Origin: Desulfuromonas acetoxidans DSM 684
GTDB lineage: Bacteria > Desulfobacterota > Desulfuromonadia > Desulfuromonadales > Desulfuromonadaceae
Assembly (NCBI RefSeq): GCF_000167355.1
Contig: NZ_AAEW02000007.1
Coordinates: 1 to 64,000, forward strand
Direction of reading: 5' to 3'
Length of the DNA: 64,000 nt
Below the pieces are notes generated by a model. The model was not told where the DNA came from and did not search any database. It saw only the letters and a program-made list of their open reading frames with translations. Position 1 is the first letter of the stretch. Each line of letters begins with the position of its first letter. Of this stretch, positions 42,880 to 52,697 are shown in pieces. A program made the position numbers and the translations under genes.

Positions 42880-43951
42880 TCCCCAGTTTCTCGGCGGCCT
42901 GAACCATTTCACCGTGCGCCGGCACCAGATTCAGTGAGCCAACAGCTTCAGCCAGGGTGGTTGATACGACGGAACGACCACGCAGCGCAACCATTTTCCC
43001 AAAATCCCCATCTGCAATCAGATCAACCGCTTTCACCCCAAAACGGGTGCCAAGAATGCGATCAAACGGCGAAGGCGTTCCACCACGCTGGAGATGCCCT
43101 AGAACGACGGTCCGCACTTCCATATCAAGACACTGGGTAATCTGTCCAGCCACCTGTTCGCCGATGCCACCAAGACGATCCACCCCACCGCGACGGTTGT
43201 TCGCAGATTCTTGAACCACTTGCTCACCGTCAAGGGCACTGGCACCTTCAGCAACGACCACGATGGAAAAACGTCCACCCCGTTCACGGCGTCGGCGGAT
43301 CGCAGCACAGACTTTTTCGATGGAAAAGGGAATTTCAGGAAGAAGAATGACATCGGCACCACCGGAAATACCCGATTCCAGAGCAATCCAGCCGGCATCA
43401 CGCCCCATCACTTCGACGACCATAACCCGGTGATGACTCTCAGCTGTGGTATGGAGACGATCAAGAGCTTCGGTGACAACTCCGACAGCAGTATTATAGC
43501 CAAAGGTCACATCCGTGGCTTTGAGATCATTATCAATGGTTTTGGGAATGCCGACCACGTTCATCCCTAGCTCGTACAACCGTTGAGCAATTTTCAGCGT
43601 ACCATCGCCGCCAACGGCAATCAGAGCATCCGCACCGATACTGTTGAAATGCTCCACCACCTGGGATGAAACATCCATCCAGTGGACTTCACCATCCTCC
43701 ATCACAGGATAATGCAAGGGGTTACCATGGTTACTGGTACCAAGAATGGTTCCACCCAATTGCAAAATACCTCGAACCGCTTTAAGATCCAGCTCACGCG
43801 TCTTGATTCCCGATAATAGTCCATCAAAGCCGTCTTCAATGCCGATCACCCGCCAACCGTGAGTCCCGACAGCACTGCGAACAACACCGCGGATAACCGC
43901 GTTCAACCCCGGACAATCGCCCCCTCCAGTCAACACTGCAATGGTTTTCAT
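42863..43951 (-). CDS. 6-phosphofructokinase (PfkA superfamily, mixed motif)
   Basis: A 362-residue phosphofructokinase. GGGDCPGLN at the N-terminus, GGDGTLK, PKTIDNDLKATD, and HLQRGGTPSPFDR are the family blocks. The Gly of GGDGT favours ATP as donor, whereas the Lys in PKTIDND is typical of PPi-dependent enzymes; this combination marks the group III type known from actinobacteria and some anaerobes, so donor choice must be tested. It follows the ExbD-like gene by 47 bases on the same strand. Confidence 0.92.
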   Translation of the reverse strand: MKTIAVLTGGGDCPGLNAVIRGVVRSAVGTHGWRVIGIEDGFDGLLSGIKTRELDLKAVRGILQLGGTILGTSNHGNPLHYPVMEDGEVHWMDVSSQVVEHFNSIGADALIAVGGDGTLKIAQRLYELGMNVVGIPKTIDNDLKATDVTFGYNTAVGVVTEALDRLHTTAESHHRVMVVEVMGRDAGWIALESGISGGADVILLPEIPFSIEKVCAAIRRRRERGGRFSIVVVAEGASALDGEQVVQESANNRRGGVDRLGGIGEQVAGQITQCLDMEVRTVVLGHLQRGGTPSPFDRILGTRFGVKAVDLIADGDFGKMVALRGRSVVSTTLAEAVGSLNLVPAHGEMVQAAEKLGIMLGR

Positions 43952-43998
43952 TCACCCTCCTGGTATAGATCACAAAGAGACAGGTGTCTCCCTGCCGA

Positions 43999-44412
43999 TC
44001 AACGTTTCTTTATTTCAGGCTCTGTGGCAATGGCCAATTTAGCAAAACCGGCGCTCTGAGCAGCATCCATCAACTGCACCACTTTACCATGCTGAGCCTG
44101 TTTATCGGCCAGAAGGATAAACGTGGTTTCTGCCGCACGGTCACCATAGCCAGCCAAATGGGATCGGAGATCCTCCATAGAGACTAATCGATCTTCGAGA
44201 TGAATCAACCCCGACTTTTCCAAATAGACGTTAACCTCTTCCGGCTGTTTATCGATTTTTTGACTGCCGGCTTGGGGTAAGTTGATATCAATTCCAGTGG
44301 AATCGACAAAGGTGGTGGAAATCATGAAGAAAATCAGCAGCAAAAAAACCACATCGACCATGGAGGTCAATTCAACACGAACTTCGTCCCGCTCTTTTCG
44401 TTTAAACGCCAT
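43999..44412 (-). CDS. ExbD/TolR family biopolymer transport protein
   Basis: A 137-residue protein with one N-terminal helix (TSMVDVVFLLLIFFMIS) whose Asp is the proton-carrying residue of the family, followed by a periplasmic domain. Works with an ExbB/TolQ partner to couple proton flow to outer-membrane processes. Preceded by the ExbB-like gene on the same strand, 78 bases away. Confidence 0.93.
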   Translation of the reverse strand: MAFKRKERDEVRVELTSMVDVVFLLLIFFMISTTFVDSTGIDINLPQAGSQKIDKQPEEVNVYLEKSGLIHLEDRLVSMEDLRSHLAGYGDRAAETTFILLADKQAQHGKVVQLMDAAQSAGFAKLAIATEPEIKKR

Positions 44413-44490
44413 GACGTGTCCTTGTCCGATGGGATTTATACATTTGCAGTATGTTGAAAATATCTCATTCGTGGGCTTTTTAACAGCCGA

Positions 44491-45105
44491 TCAGGAGCGC
44501 TTGGAATCATGAGCTAAAAGGTCGACCAAGTCCAGGGCATGGATCTCCAACTGATGGGCAATATTATCGGACCGGCTGGTCAAATATTTGTGCAGGAGGA
44601 TGGTCGGAATGGCAACAGACAAACCCGTCGCCGTGGTGATCAGAGCCTCGGAGATACCACCGCCAAGCGTTGCCGGGGTACCAACCCCCTGAACCGCCAA
44701 TTGGGTAAACGCGCGGATCATACCGAGAACCGTGCCGAGCAATCCGAGTAATGGGGTGATCGTGGCGATGGTTCCCAATAAGCCAAGATAGCGGTCCAAG
44801 GTCACGCTATAGCGTTCTCCGACCTCTTCCACCAACGTCTTGATCTGATCCCGGCTGCGACCGGCAGCATTGAGGGCAACAACATAGATAGGTGCAAGAA
44901 TTGTCCGCCGTTCACGACAGATTGCCAGAGCATCGGCAATGTGTTCATTGCGCACCAGAAGTTCGACCTCGTCTCTTAAGCGTGTGGATTGTTTGATCAG
45001 ACCTCTGTACACCCAGATCCGTTCAAGAAAGATGGCTAAAGCCAGCACCGAGCAGAACAGGATCGGATACATCAGAGGACCACCTTTTTGGAAAATTTCC
45101 AGCAT
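44491..45105 (-). CDS. ExbB/TolQ/MotA family proton channel protein
   Basis: A 204-residue membrane protein: first helix near residues 12-28, then the two conserved helices with LGLLGTIATITPLLGLLGTV and SEALITTATGLSVAIPTI. Partner of the ExbD-like protein. Which outer-membrane system it energises is not evident from the neighbours. Confidence 0.93.
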   Translation of the reverse strand: MLEIFQKGGPLMYPILFCSVLALAIFLERIWVYRGLIKQSTRLRDEVELLVRNEHIADALAICRERRTILAPIYVVALNAAGRSRDQIKTLVEEVGERYSVTLDRYLGLLGTIATITPLLGLLGTVLGMIRAFTQLAVQGVGTPATLGGGISEALITTATGLSVAIPTILLHKYLTSRSDNIAHQLEIHALDLVDLLAHDSKRS

Positions 45106-45129
45106 CTGGAGGTCCTTGTTGGTTAACAG

Positions 45130-45681
45130 TTAAGAGTGTTTTGGTTGCGATTCGTCTTTCGCCGCTGTCTCCGGTTGCGGCTCATCCACCGGACCCTGAG
45201 GCAATTCGATCACTTCCGGCGTTTCCTCCTCAGCGGATTTCTCGGCGGCAGGTTCGGCAGCGGGTTCCTCGTAAACAGCGTCACTCACCTCGTCGACAAC
45301 CGAAGCTGCAGGCGTCTTATCAACCTCAGCTGGTACTTGTTCAACCACGGTTTCGGGCTCAGAAGCTACAGGTTTGGTCTCTTTCTCCTGCTTACGGGCT
45401 TTACGATCCTTTTTCTTCTCAGGCTTGCTTTGCTTCTCTTGTTCCACACTCTCTGGCTGCAACTGCTTGAGCTGGCGCTTGAGCTGGATAATTTTAATGG
45501 TGTTCGCAAACGAGGCAGCGATCATACCGAGTACAAACGTGGTCATGATCAGCAAAAAAAGATAGATCTCGGGCGATTGATAATCAAGGAAACTAATGAC
45601 AACTTTTGTATCGTTGTCTTTACAAAAGATAAAAACCAGAGCCAAGCCCACCAGAGCCAAGAAAAGTTTGACAAACTTCAT
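45130..45681 (-). CDS. LapA-domain membrane protein with charged tail
   Basis: About 183 residues. Two N-terminal helices (VKLFLALVGLALVFIF and YLFLLIMTTFVLGMIAAS) with the RKQLKQL-like coiled segment are typical of the LapA/DUF1049 family. The rest is low complexity, first Lys-rich (KPEKKKDRKARKQEK), then Glu/Pro/Ala-rich. The ATG at 45681 is preferred over the frame opening at 45699. It is first in a unit with exbB and exbD. Confidence 0.75.
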   Translation of the reverse strand: MKFVKLFLALVGLALVFIFCKDNDTKVVISFLDYQSPEIYLFLLIMTTFVLGMIAASFANTIKIIQLKRQLKQLQPESVEQEKQSKPEKKKDRKARKQEKETKPVASEPETVVEQVPAEVDKTPAASVVDEVSDAVYEEPAAEPAAEKSAEEETPEVIELPQGPVDEPQPETAAKDESQPKHS

Positions 45682-45793
45682 TGCACAATTCCCCCCCAAA
45701 CTATATCGAATCTTAAAATGATCGCTTCAAATCACACTGTACGCGACATCAACCATTGACGAAGCACAATCCCCGTTGACGTTAGACGATTTC

Positions 45794-46291
45794 CTACAAA
45801 GCGTCAATATTGATAATTTCGGCTTCAAGGGTTTCGCCGACATGAAGCAGTGCAACGGAATGCCAGGGTTCACTGCGTCGATCCGCCGCACTGCCCGGAT
45901 TGACCACAAGTATCCCCCCGACCCGGTGACAGATCGGATGATGACTGTGACCATAAATCAGACAATCAAGATGAGCCGGAGCAAAATGCTCCAGCATCCG
46001 TTGTTCAAGATCATCCTTCGGTCCCCAACCATGAACGACGCCAATGCGCCACGATTCAATAGTCAGAATACGCTGTAACGGAACACCTGGTTGACTACAG
46101 TCCATATTGCCCTGAACACTATAAAAAGGCAGTCCGTCAAACAACAGCCCCAACTCCGGATGTACAAGATCTCCGGCGTGAATGACGGCATCCACTGAGG
46201 AAAAACAACTTGTCAGCAAATGCTCCACCAAAGCGGTTGCCTCGGATAGCGTATTGAAATGCGTATCGGAAAGTACGGCTATCTTTTTCAT
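45794..46291 (-). CDS. YfcE/MJ0936-type metallophosphoesterase
   Basis: 165 residues with the complete calcineurin-like motif series: LSDTH, HAGDLVH, GNMD, VVHGW and YGHSHHP. Such small proteins hydrolyse phosphodiesters with Mn or similar metals; substrate unknown. It follows the hom terminator and ends 112 bases before the start of the LapA-like gene. Confidence 0.9.
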   Translation of the reverse strand: MKKIAVLSDTHFNTLSEATALVEHLLTSCFSSVDAVIHAGDLVHPELGLLFDGLPFYSVQGNMDCSQPGVPLQRILTIESWRIGVVHGWGPKDDLEQRMLEHFAPAHLDCLIYGHSHHPICHRVGGILVVNPGSAADRRSEPWHSVALLHVGETLEAEIINIDAL

Positions 46292-46310
46292 GAGCGTAAT
46301 TCAGGTGACA

Positions 46311-46339
46311 AAAAAAGGCGCCACAAGGGCGCCTTTTTT
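46311..46339 (-). terminator. rho-independent terminator after hom
   Basis: Stem AAAAAAGGCGCC/GGCGCCTTTTTT with a five-base loop (46323-46327); symmetrical, but only the minus-strand gene ends into it. Confidence 0.88.
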
Positions 46340-46349
46340 AAAGGGTTGG

Positions 46350-47660
46350 TTAGGCCAAGTCATTCTCAATACGGATAAACAGACTGGCTTCGCGGCAGAT
46401 ATCAAGCTGATCAATCTTCTCCAAGGCCGCACGCACATCACTTTCCACAGCATCATGGGTCATCAGCACAATGGGAACACACCCTCCCAGCTCCCGTTCA
46501 GGTTGGATCATTGAGGAGATGCTGATGTTATACTCACCAAGCGTTGCAGCAATTTTAGCCAACACACCGGGGCGATCTTCCACCATCACGCGAACATAAT
46601 ACGGGCTGGTGATATCCTCCATCGCTCGAACCGGCAAAGTCGTAATGTTTTTAGTCAGGTAGTTGAGTGCTGGCGGCAGGAAGCTGCTTTCACCCAACAT
46701 CTGACGCGACAGACTCATGACATCACCGAGAACGGCACTCGCGGTAGCATCCATACCGGCCCCGCTGCCAACCTGAGTCACCGGGCCGACAAAATCACCG
46801 ATCAAGCGCACGGCATTCAGCACACCGCGCACTTCGGCCAGTGAATACGTGTCCGGAATCATGGTTGGATGCACGCGTGCTTCAACCACACCATCCTCTT
46901 GTTTGCCAATCGCCAGCAATTTAATCTGGTAACCAAACTGACGTGCATACTGAATATCCAGGGCCGTAATACGGGTGATCCCTTCGGTGTAGATCGAATC
47001 GAAATCAACCCAGGTGCCGAAGCACATGGTCATGAGAATCGACAATTTATGGGCGGTATCAATCCCCTCAATATCGAAGGTCGGGTCTGCTTCGGCATAG
47101 CCCAGTTCCTGAGCATCCGCCAGAACATCAGAAAAATCTTCGCCATTTTCGGTCATGCGGGTGAGGATATAATTACAGGTCCCATTAAGAATGCCAAACA
47201 CATCACTGAATTGGTTGGCACACAGGTTCTCCCGAATGGAGGAGAGGATCGGAATGCCACCACCTACAGCCGCTTCAAACAGCAGGCTGACATTGTTTTT
47301 TTCTGCTGCGAGCATCAGCTCCTGACCATACAGGGCCAGCAATGCTTTATTCGCCGTCACCACATGTTTACCGTTTTCCAGGGCTTTTAACACAAAGGTG
47401 CGCGCCGGCTCATAGCCGCCGATCAGCTCAATCACGACATCAATGTCCGGATTGGTCAGAACATGGTCGGCATCATCAGTTAGAACACCGGGCTCAAGAA
47501 CGACACCACGATCAGTGGTAATATCGCGATCGGCAATAGCCGCCAAGGTCAGTTTGGTGCCCAAACGCTGTGAGATCACTTCAGCATTCTGTTGAATAAC
47601 TTTTACAACACCGGTTCCAATGGTTCCAAACCCTAGCAATCCGACTTTTATTTCTTTCAT
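46350..47660 (-). CDS. hom: homoserine dehydrogenase
   Basis: About 436 residues: NAD(P)-binding GLLGFGTIGTGV, catalytic core with ANKALLA and GGGIPI, the GILNGTCNYIL and YAEADP motifs, and a C-terminal ACT domain (RPGVLAKIAATLGEYNISI) that usually mediates threonine feedback. Makes homoserine for Thr/Met synthesis. The start is ATG at 47660 with GGGGAG upstream. It follows nusB and ends at a clear terminator. Confidence 0.96.
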   Translation of the reverse strand: MKEIKVGLLGFGTIGTGVVKVIQQNAEVISQRLGTKLTLAAIADRDITTDRGVVLEPGVLTDDADHVLTNPDIDVVIELIGGYEPARTFVLKALENGKHVVTANKALLALYGQELMLAAEKNNVSLLFEAAVGGGIPILSSIRENLCANQFSDVFGILNGTCNYILTRMTENGEDFSDVLADAQELGYAEADPTFDIEGIDTAHKLSILMTMCFGTWVDFDSIYTEGITRITALDIQYARQFGYQIKLLAIGKQEDGVVEARVHPTMIPDTYSLAEVRGVLNAVRLIGDFVGPVTQVGSGAGMDATASAVLGDVMSLSRQMLGESSFLPPALNYLTKNITTLPVRAMEDITSPYYVRVMVEDRPGVLAKIAATLGEYNISISSMIQPERELGGCVPIVLMTHDAVESDVRAALEKIDQLDICREASLFIRIENDLA

Positions 47661-47680
47661 GAATCTCCCCAATTACAAAA

Positions 47681-48139
47681 TTAAGACCGTGCCCGTTTGG
47701 CAATACGATCGAGCACACCATTGAGAAACGCTGGCGTATCTTTGGTGCCATAGCGTTTAGCAATCTCAATCGCTTCATTGATGACAACGTTGGTCGGCGT
47801 TTTATCGACATATATCAGTTCGTAGCACGCCATGCGCATCAGTGACAAATCCAGGCGCGGCATACGATCCAGCGCCCAGTTCTTTGATGTGTCCAGCAAC
47901 ATGGCATCAATCTCTTCGAGGTGTTCGTAGACCCCCTTCACCAGTTGCTCTGAGAAAAAAATCACATCATCGGACAGCGGCGATTGCGGCTCTTCCGGTT
48001 CACCCAACACATCATTGCTGAAGCGAAAATTCCCCCAAAAATCACTGAGCACCTCATCCAGCGGCGCATCTTGATCATAGAGGCTATACAATATCTTCAG
48101 CGCATACTCACGCCCGTTACGTCGTGTTCCCTTGGCCAT
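47681..48139 (-). CDS. nusB: transcription antitermination factor NusB
   Basis: 152 residues, all-helical RNA-binding protein for rRNA antitermination. The N-terminal RRNGREYALKILYSLY, the central RMPRLDLSLMRMACYELIY and the C-terminal NVVINEAIEIAKRYG and FLNGVLDRI segments are diagnostic. Its ATG follows the ribH stop immediately, the usual ribH-nusB pairing. Confidence 0.97.
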   Translation of the reverse strand: MAKGTRRNGREYALKILYSLYDQDAPLDEVLSDFWGNFRFSNDVLGEPEEPQSPLSDDVIFFSEQLVKGVYEHLEEIDAMLLDTSKNWALDRMPRLDLSLMRMACYELIYVDKTPTNVVINEAIEIAKRYGTKDTPAFLNGVLDRIAKRARS

Positions 48140-48607
48140 TTAATCAATACTTTTCAAAAGGTTGATCATTTCAATGGCGGTTACTGCCGCTTCAAAGCCT
48201 TTGTTACCGGCTTTTGTCCCAGCACGCTCAACCGCCTGCTCGATGGTGTCGGTGGTCAAAACGCCGAAGGCAATCGGAACACCGGTCGCCAGACTGACCG
48301 AAGCAACACCTTTGGTCACCTCATTGCTGACATAATCAAAGTGCGGGGTCGCGCCACGGATGACAGCACCCAGACAGATCACAGCATCGTACTTGCCGCA
48401 AGCCGCCATTTTTTGCGCGACAATGGGAATTTCAAACGCGCCCGGCACACGGGCAATGGTAATAGCTTCATCACTGCCGCCGTGACGAACAATGGCATCG
48501 ATAGCGCCTTCGACAAGCCGTTCGCAAATAAAGCTGTTAAAACGAGCAACAACGATTGCGACTTTCTGGCCGCTGGCATCCAGTTGTCCTGCTAATTGAT
48601 TTGCCAT
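48140..48607 (-). CDS. ribH: 6,7-dimethyl-8-ribityllumazine synthase
   Basis: 155 residues. [16 protein letters not shown], the VPGAFEIP loop, [16 protein letters not shown] and IAFGVLTTD are the conserved lumazine synthase blocks, including the catalytic His in the PHFDYV part. Penultimate step of riboflavin synthesis. The ~100 bases between it and ribBA contain no gene. Confidence 0.97.
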   Translation of the reverse strand: MANQLAGQLDASGQKVAIVVARFNSFICERLVEGAIDAIVRHGGSDEAITIARVPGAFEIPIVAQKMAACGKYDAVICLGAVIRGATPHFDYVSNEVTKGVASVSLATGVPIAFGVLTTDTIEQAVERAGTKAGNKGFEAAVTAIEMINLLKSID

Positions 48608-48710
48608 GATTACACTCCCAATTTAAGTCACTGGCCAACTCTGGTCAGCCGATTGGTTTATGAAGGTTGTTGCAAAAAAGCCATCTGGACCTTTTGACAA
48701 CACACTCTAT

Positions 48711-49916
48711 TTACAGGTTTTCCAGCAAATGGCCCATTTTCTCTTTTTTGGTCAGCAAATAACGCTGGTTAACGCGATTGGCCGGCATTTCAATCTTCAC
48801 CCGCTCCACCACTTCGAGGCCATAGCCCTGAAGGCCGACAATTTTTTTCGGGTTGTTGGTCATCAGTTTGATCTTGCGGACCCCGAGGTCAGCAAGAATC
48901 TGAGCACCAATGCCATAATCGCGCAAATCCGCTTTAAAACCTAGGGCTTCATTGGCTTCGACAGTATCGTGGCCACAATCCTGTAGTGCGTAAGCTTTCA
49001 GCTTGTTGACCAGACCGATGCCACGGCCTTCCTGACGCATATACACCACCACGCCGCTGCCGGCCTCTTCAATCTGCGCCATGGCCGCTTGCAACTGCTG
49101 ACCGCAGTCGCAACGCATCGAGCCAAACACATCGCCAGTAAGGCATTCGGAGTGAACCCGGACCAGAACCGGCGTATCCTCCTTGATTTCCCCTTTAATC
49201 AAGGCAACGTGCTGAGCATTATCAACATCATTTTCATAAACAATGGCCTGAAAATCACCGCCAAAGCAGGTGGGCAGAGCCGTTTCCGCCGCACGGCGCA
49301 CCAGCAACTCTTTACGCATCCGATACTCGACCAGATCAGCGACAGTGACAATACGCAGGTCATGTTGCTCGGCAAACACTTTCAGTTGCGGCATACGCGC
49401 CATGGTGCCGTCGTCATTCATGATTTCGCAGATAACACCGGCCGGTTTTAATCCCGCCAGACGCGCCAGGTCCACAGAACCTTCCGTCTGACCGGTACGT
49501 ACCAGCACACCACCTTTACGCGCCCGGAGAGGAAACACATGACCGGGACGGGCCAGATCGTGCGCCGTTGAATTTTCGTCAATGGCAACACGAATGGTCT
49601 GGGCACGATCCGCTGCGGAAATACCGGTGGAAACCCCTTTGCGGGCTTCAATGGATACCGTAAAAGCCGTGCCGAACGAGGAACTGTTTTCCGTCACCAT
49701 CAAAGGCAGATCAAGATGATCAGCGCGCTCTTCGGTCAAAGACAGGCAGATCAAACCACGCCCTTCTTTGGCCATAAAGTTGATCGCTTCATCCGTCACC
49801 ATTTCCGCCGCCATGGTCAAATCACCCTCATTTTCCCGATCTTCATCATCAACGAGGATAACCATTTTCCCTTGGCGAATATCTTCAAGCGCCGCTTCAA
49901 TTTTTGCTATAGGCAC
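48711..49916 (-). CDS. ribBA: bifunctional DHBP synthase / GTP cyclohydrolase II
   Basis: 401 residues. The N-terminal half is DHBP synthase ([32 protein letters not shown]). The C-terminal half is GTP cyclohydrolase II with the zinc site [15 protein letters not shown] and the [11 protein letters not shown] loop. Supplies both riboflavin precursors. No FMN riboswitch fold is evident upstream of this gene or of ribD. Confidence 0.97.
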   Translation of the reverse strand: MPIAKIEAALEDIRQGKMVILVDDEDRENEGDLTMAAEMVTDEAINFMAKEGRGLICLSLTEERADHLDLPLMVTENSSSFGTAFTVSIEARKGVSTGISAADRAQTIRVAIDENSTAHDLARPGHVFPLRARKGGVLVRTGQTEGSVDLARLAGLKPAGVICEIMNDDGTMARMPQLKVFAEQHDLRIVTVADLVEYRMRKELLVRRAAETALPTCFGGDFQAIVYENDVDNAQHVALIKGEIKEDTPVLVRVHSECLTGDVFGSMRCDCGQQLQAAMAQIEEAGSGVVVYMRQEGRGIGLVNKLKAYALQDCGHDTVEANEALGFKADLRDYGIGAQILADLGVRKIKLMTNNPKKIVGLQGYGLEVVERVKIEMPANRVNQRYLLTKKEKMGHLLENL

Positions 49917-49964
49917 AATGTGCTCCTTTCGCAGTATGACACATCCATGCGGTCCATGACCGCC

Positions 49965-50612
49965 TTACATGAACCCGTTACGGGCCAGATGCTCCAACGT
50001 CAGGGAACCATCCTGCGTTGCAGACCCCTGACCAAGAAGTTTCTCAACATATCGAGCGATGATATCCGTTTCGATGTTGACTCGTCCACCCACTTGTACA
50101 TTTTTCAGCGTCGTTTTCTCCAGGCTGTGCGGAATAATTGCCACTGAGAAGGTCTCTTCCGTTACCTCATTAACCGTCAAACTGATGCCATCAATAGTAA
50201 TCGATCCTTTTGCTACCACATAACGCAACGTGTGTGCGGCAAGGCGAAAGGTAAAACGGATGGCGTTACCATCCCGGCGTCGCTCAACCACAGTAGCCAC
50301 ATCATCAACATGGCCGCTGACCAGATGGCCTCCAAGTCGATCACTGAGCTGTAATGCACGTTCGAGATTCACCTGCGAACCGGGTGAAACAGCGCCAAGG
50401 TTAGTGCATTCAAGTGTTTCAGGAGAGACATCGGCAACAAAAACACCGCTGCCGTAGCGGATCACCGTCAGGCAAATGCCATTAACGGCAATGCTGTCGC
50501 CCAAAGCAATCTCGTCCATAGGAAGGGTCGTGGCCACCGTCAGCTGAACACTGGAAGCCCCATGGCGCAATTCTCTGACGGTGCCGATATCTTCAATTAA
50601 TCCGGTGAACAT
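49965..50612 (-). CDS. ribE: riboflavin synthase alpha chain
   Basis: About 215 residues with two lumazine-binding repeats (MFTGLIEDIGTV start, and GHLVSGHVDDVATV with its second-repeat counterpart). The ATG at 50612 has GGAGG seven bases upstream; the frame also opens six bases earlier. It overlaps the end of ribD by 16 bases. Confidence 0.96.
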   Translation of the reverse strand: MFTGLIEDIGTVRELRHGASSVQLTVATTLPMDEIALGDSIAVNGICLTVIRYGSGVFVADVSPETLECTNLGAVSPGSQVNLERALQLSDRLGGHLVSGHVDDVATVVERRRDGNAIRFTFRLAAHTLRYVVAKGSITIDGISLTVNEVTEETFSVAIIPHSLEKTTLKNVQVGGRVNIETDIIARYVEKLLGQGSATQDGSLTLEHLARNGFM

Positions 50613-51724
50613 GAACACACCTCCCCTTCCAACAAAACATCGTCGCCAAGACAGGTAACACGGAAATCACGCAACTGCAGAGCATCATCCAAATGATCAA
50701 CGCCCTGGCCGGTAAACAGACCGAAGCCATCGTTGCCGCCAAGTAACTTCGGAGCCATATAGACCATCACCCGATCAATCAAACCCGCTGAAAATAAGCT
50801 CTGGTTCAAAACACTGCCACCTTCAACCAGGACCGATTGGATATCGCGCTGGCCGAGCATGTCAGCCAAGGCAGGCAAGTCAACCTGTCCGGCTGAGGTT
50901 GCGGCAACAGTCATCACCTCGACGCCCGCATGCACCTGCAACGCTTTGATCTTAGCAGGATCGGCCTGCGCCACAGTGACCACCCAGGTTGGCGATGCCG
51001 ACTGATGGTTGATCAGGTGCGACGTTTCAGGCAATTGCAACCGCGAGTCAACAACAATACGGATAGGATCGTGACCGGGCGGGGTGAGTCGGGTTGTCAG
51101 ACGCGGATTGTCGCGTAAGGCCGTGCCACTACCAACCATAATCGCATCCACCTGATCACGCAAGCGATGGACATGCTCACGACTGCGCGCGCTGGTGATC
51201 CATTGAGAGTGGCCGGTACGCGTCGCGGTCCGACCATCCAAGGTCAGAGCGGACTTGAGAATAAACAGAGGACGACCACTGATCATGTGTTTAATAAAAG
51301 GAGCAATGAGGCGGCGGCACTGTGTTTCGAGAACCCCCACTTCTACTTCAACACCGGCAGCACGCAGACGCTCGACACCCTGTCCACTGACTTGAGGGTT
51401 GGGATCGATCAGCCCGACAAAAACACGGCTGACACCGGCAGCAATCAAGGCCTCACAACAAGGAGGGGTACGACCATGATGGGAACAGGGCTCAAGGGTC
51501 ACATAGGCATCGGCACCACGGGCTTGATCCGCGGCATCACGCAGGGCAAAGACTTCAGCATGCGGCTCACCGGCTTTGGGATGGAAGCCACGACCAACCA
51601 CCTGACCATCACGGACAATGACGGCTCCAACAGGAGGATTGGGGGTCGTTCGCCCCAACGCCTTACGTGCGAGATCCAATGCAATTTGCATGAATTGTTC
51701 GTGAGTTTCAGCCTGAGTCTTCAC
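50597..51724 (-). CDS. ribD: bifunctional riboflavin deaminase/reductase
   Basis: 375 residues. The deaminase domain has HAEVFAL and PCSHHGRTPPCCEALI zinc ligands; the reductase domain has TLDGRTAT, the VGSGTALRDNP segment and VEGGSVLN. The assigned start is a GTG with a weak ribosome-binding site; an ATG at 51691 is an alternative. Follows nrdR by 15 bases. Confidence 0.95.
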   Translation of the reverse strand: MKTQAETHEQFMQIALDLARKALGRTTPNPPVGAVIVRDGQVVGRGFHPKAGEPHAEVFALRDAADQARGADAYVTLEPCSHHGRTPPCCEALIAAGVSRVFVGLIDPNPQVSGQGVERLRAAGVEVEVGVLETQCRRLIAPFIKHMISGRPLFILKSALTLDGRTATRTGHSQWITSARSREHVHRLRDQVDAIMVGSGTALRDNPRLTTRLTPPGHDPIRIVVDSRLQLPETSHLINHQSASPTWVVTVAQADPAKIKALQVHAGVEVMTVAATSAGQVDLPALADMLGQRDIQSVLVEGGSVLNQSLFSAGLIDRVMVYMAPKLLGGNDGFGLFTGQGVDHLDDALQLRDFRVTCLGDDVLLEGEVCSCSPD

Positions 51725-51739
51725 AGATTACTTGAACTT

Positions 51740-52216
51740 TCAGGAGTCGCTATGGAGGTCATGCTGGTTGCCGAGAATATCCTTCAGCTCCTGCATGAAT
51801 TCATTGATATCTTTAAACTGACGATACACCGAAGCGAAGCGAACGTAGGCGACTTCATCCAGATCGTGCAAGGCCTTCATCACCGCTTCACCAACACGGC
51901 TCGCTGGGATTTCCCGCTCAGGACACTCTTGAAACTCCATCTCCATCTGATCGACAATTTTTTCAATCGTCGCAATGGATACTGGCCGTTTTTCACATGC
52001 CCGCTGCATACCGGAGATAATTTTTAGGCGATCAAACGGTTCTCGTCGACCATCCTTTTTTACCACCAACGGCAAGATATCTTCAACCCGCTCGTAGGTA
52101 GTGAACCGTCGATTGCATTCAGCGCATTCACGCCGACGCCGGATACTGTTTCCTTCCTTTGCCAGGCGGGAATCAACAACACGCGTATCAATACAGGAAC
52201 AAAATGGACATTTCAT
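51740..52216 (-). CDS. nrdR: transcriptional repressor NrdR
   Basis: 158 residues: N-terminal zinc ribbon (CPFC and CAEC pairs) with [18 protein letters not shown], then an ATP-cone domain. Represses ribonucleotide reductase genes in response to (d)ATP. The nrdR-ribD order is common in Geobacter relatives. Its start directly follows the deaminase stop. Confidence 0.97.
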   Translation of the reverse strand: MKCPFCSCIDTRVVDSRLAKEGNSIRRRRECAECNRRFTTYERVEDILPLVVKKDGRREPFDRLKIISGMQRACEKRPVSIATIEKIVDQMEMEFQECPEREIPASRVGEAVMKALHDLDEVAYVRFASVYRQFKDINEFMQELKDILGNQHDLHSDS

Positions 52217-52687
52217 CTAGCCCTCGCAAGGTTGATCGGTCGATGAAACATGTTCAAGAACTTCTATGCCCGATTCCAAAAGCAGCTCCTCAGCCAGGTC
52301 ATCGGGATAACCGTCGAGATAAACAATGCGACTCAACCCGGCATTGATAAGCATCTTGGCACAGATCACACACGGAGCATTGGTACAATAGAGCGTCCCA
52401 CCACTAATGTTGACCCCGTGTTTAGCCGCCTGAATAATCGCATTCTGTTCAGCATGCAACCCGCGACACAACTCATGGCGCTGTCCGGAGGGTACCTGCA
52501 TTTTTTCCCGCAGGCACCCGGTTTCCTGACAGTGGCGCACCCCGGACGGGGTGCCGTTATATCCGGTGGTAAGAACATTTTTATCTTTGACAATCACCGC
52601 ACCAACCTGACGACGCAAACAGGTCGATCGGCTGGCCACAAGGCGGGCAATGTCCATAAAATAGTCTTCCCACGACGGACGAGTCAT
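52217..52687 (-). CDS. dCMP deaminase (ComEB-like)
   Basis: 156 residues of the cytidine/deoxycytidylate deaminase family. HAEQNAI and [13 protein letters not shown] form the catalytic zinc site; the GTPSGVRHC loop and an additional Cys/His set ([17 protein letters not shown]) are typical of dCMP deaminases with a second zinc. Makes dUMP for thymidylate synthesis. Confidence 0.92.
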   Translation of the reverse strand: MTRPSWEDYFMDIARLVASRSTCLRRQVGAVIVKDKNVLTTGYNGTPSGVRHCQETGCLREKMQVPSGQRHELCRGLHAEQNAIIQAAKHGVNISGGTLYCTNAPCVICAKMLINAGLSRIVYLDGYPDDLAEELLLESGIEVLEHVSSTDQPCEG

Positions 52688-52697
52688 GATATCCAGC

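Noticed and set aside
48608-51739. FMN riboswitch controlling the riboflavin genes
   Set aside because: The gaps upstream of ribD and ribBA are too short and lack the conserved RFN element strings.
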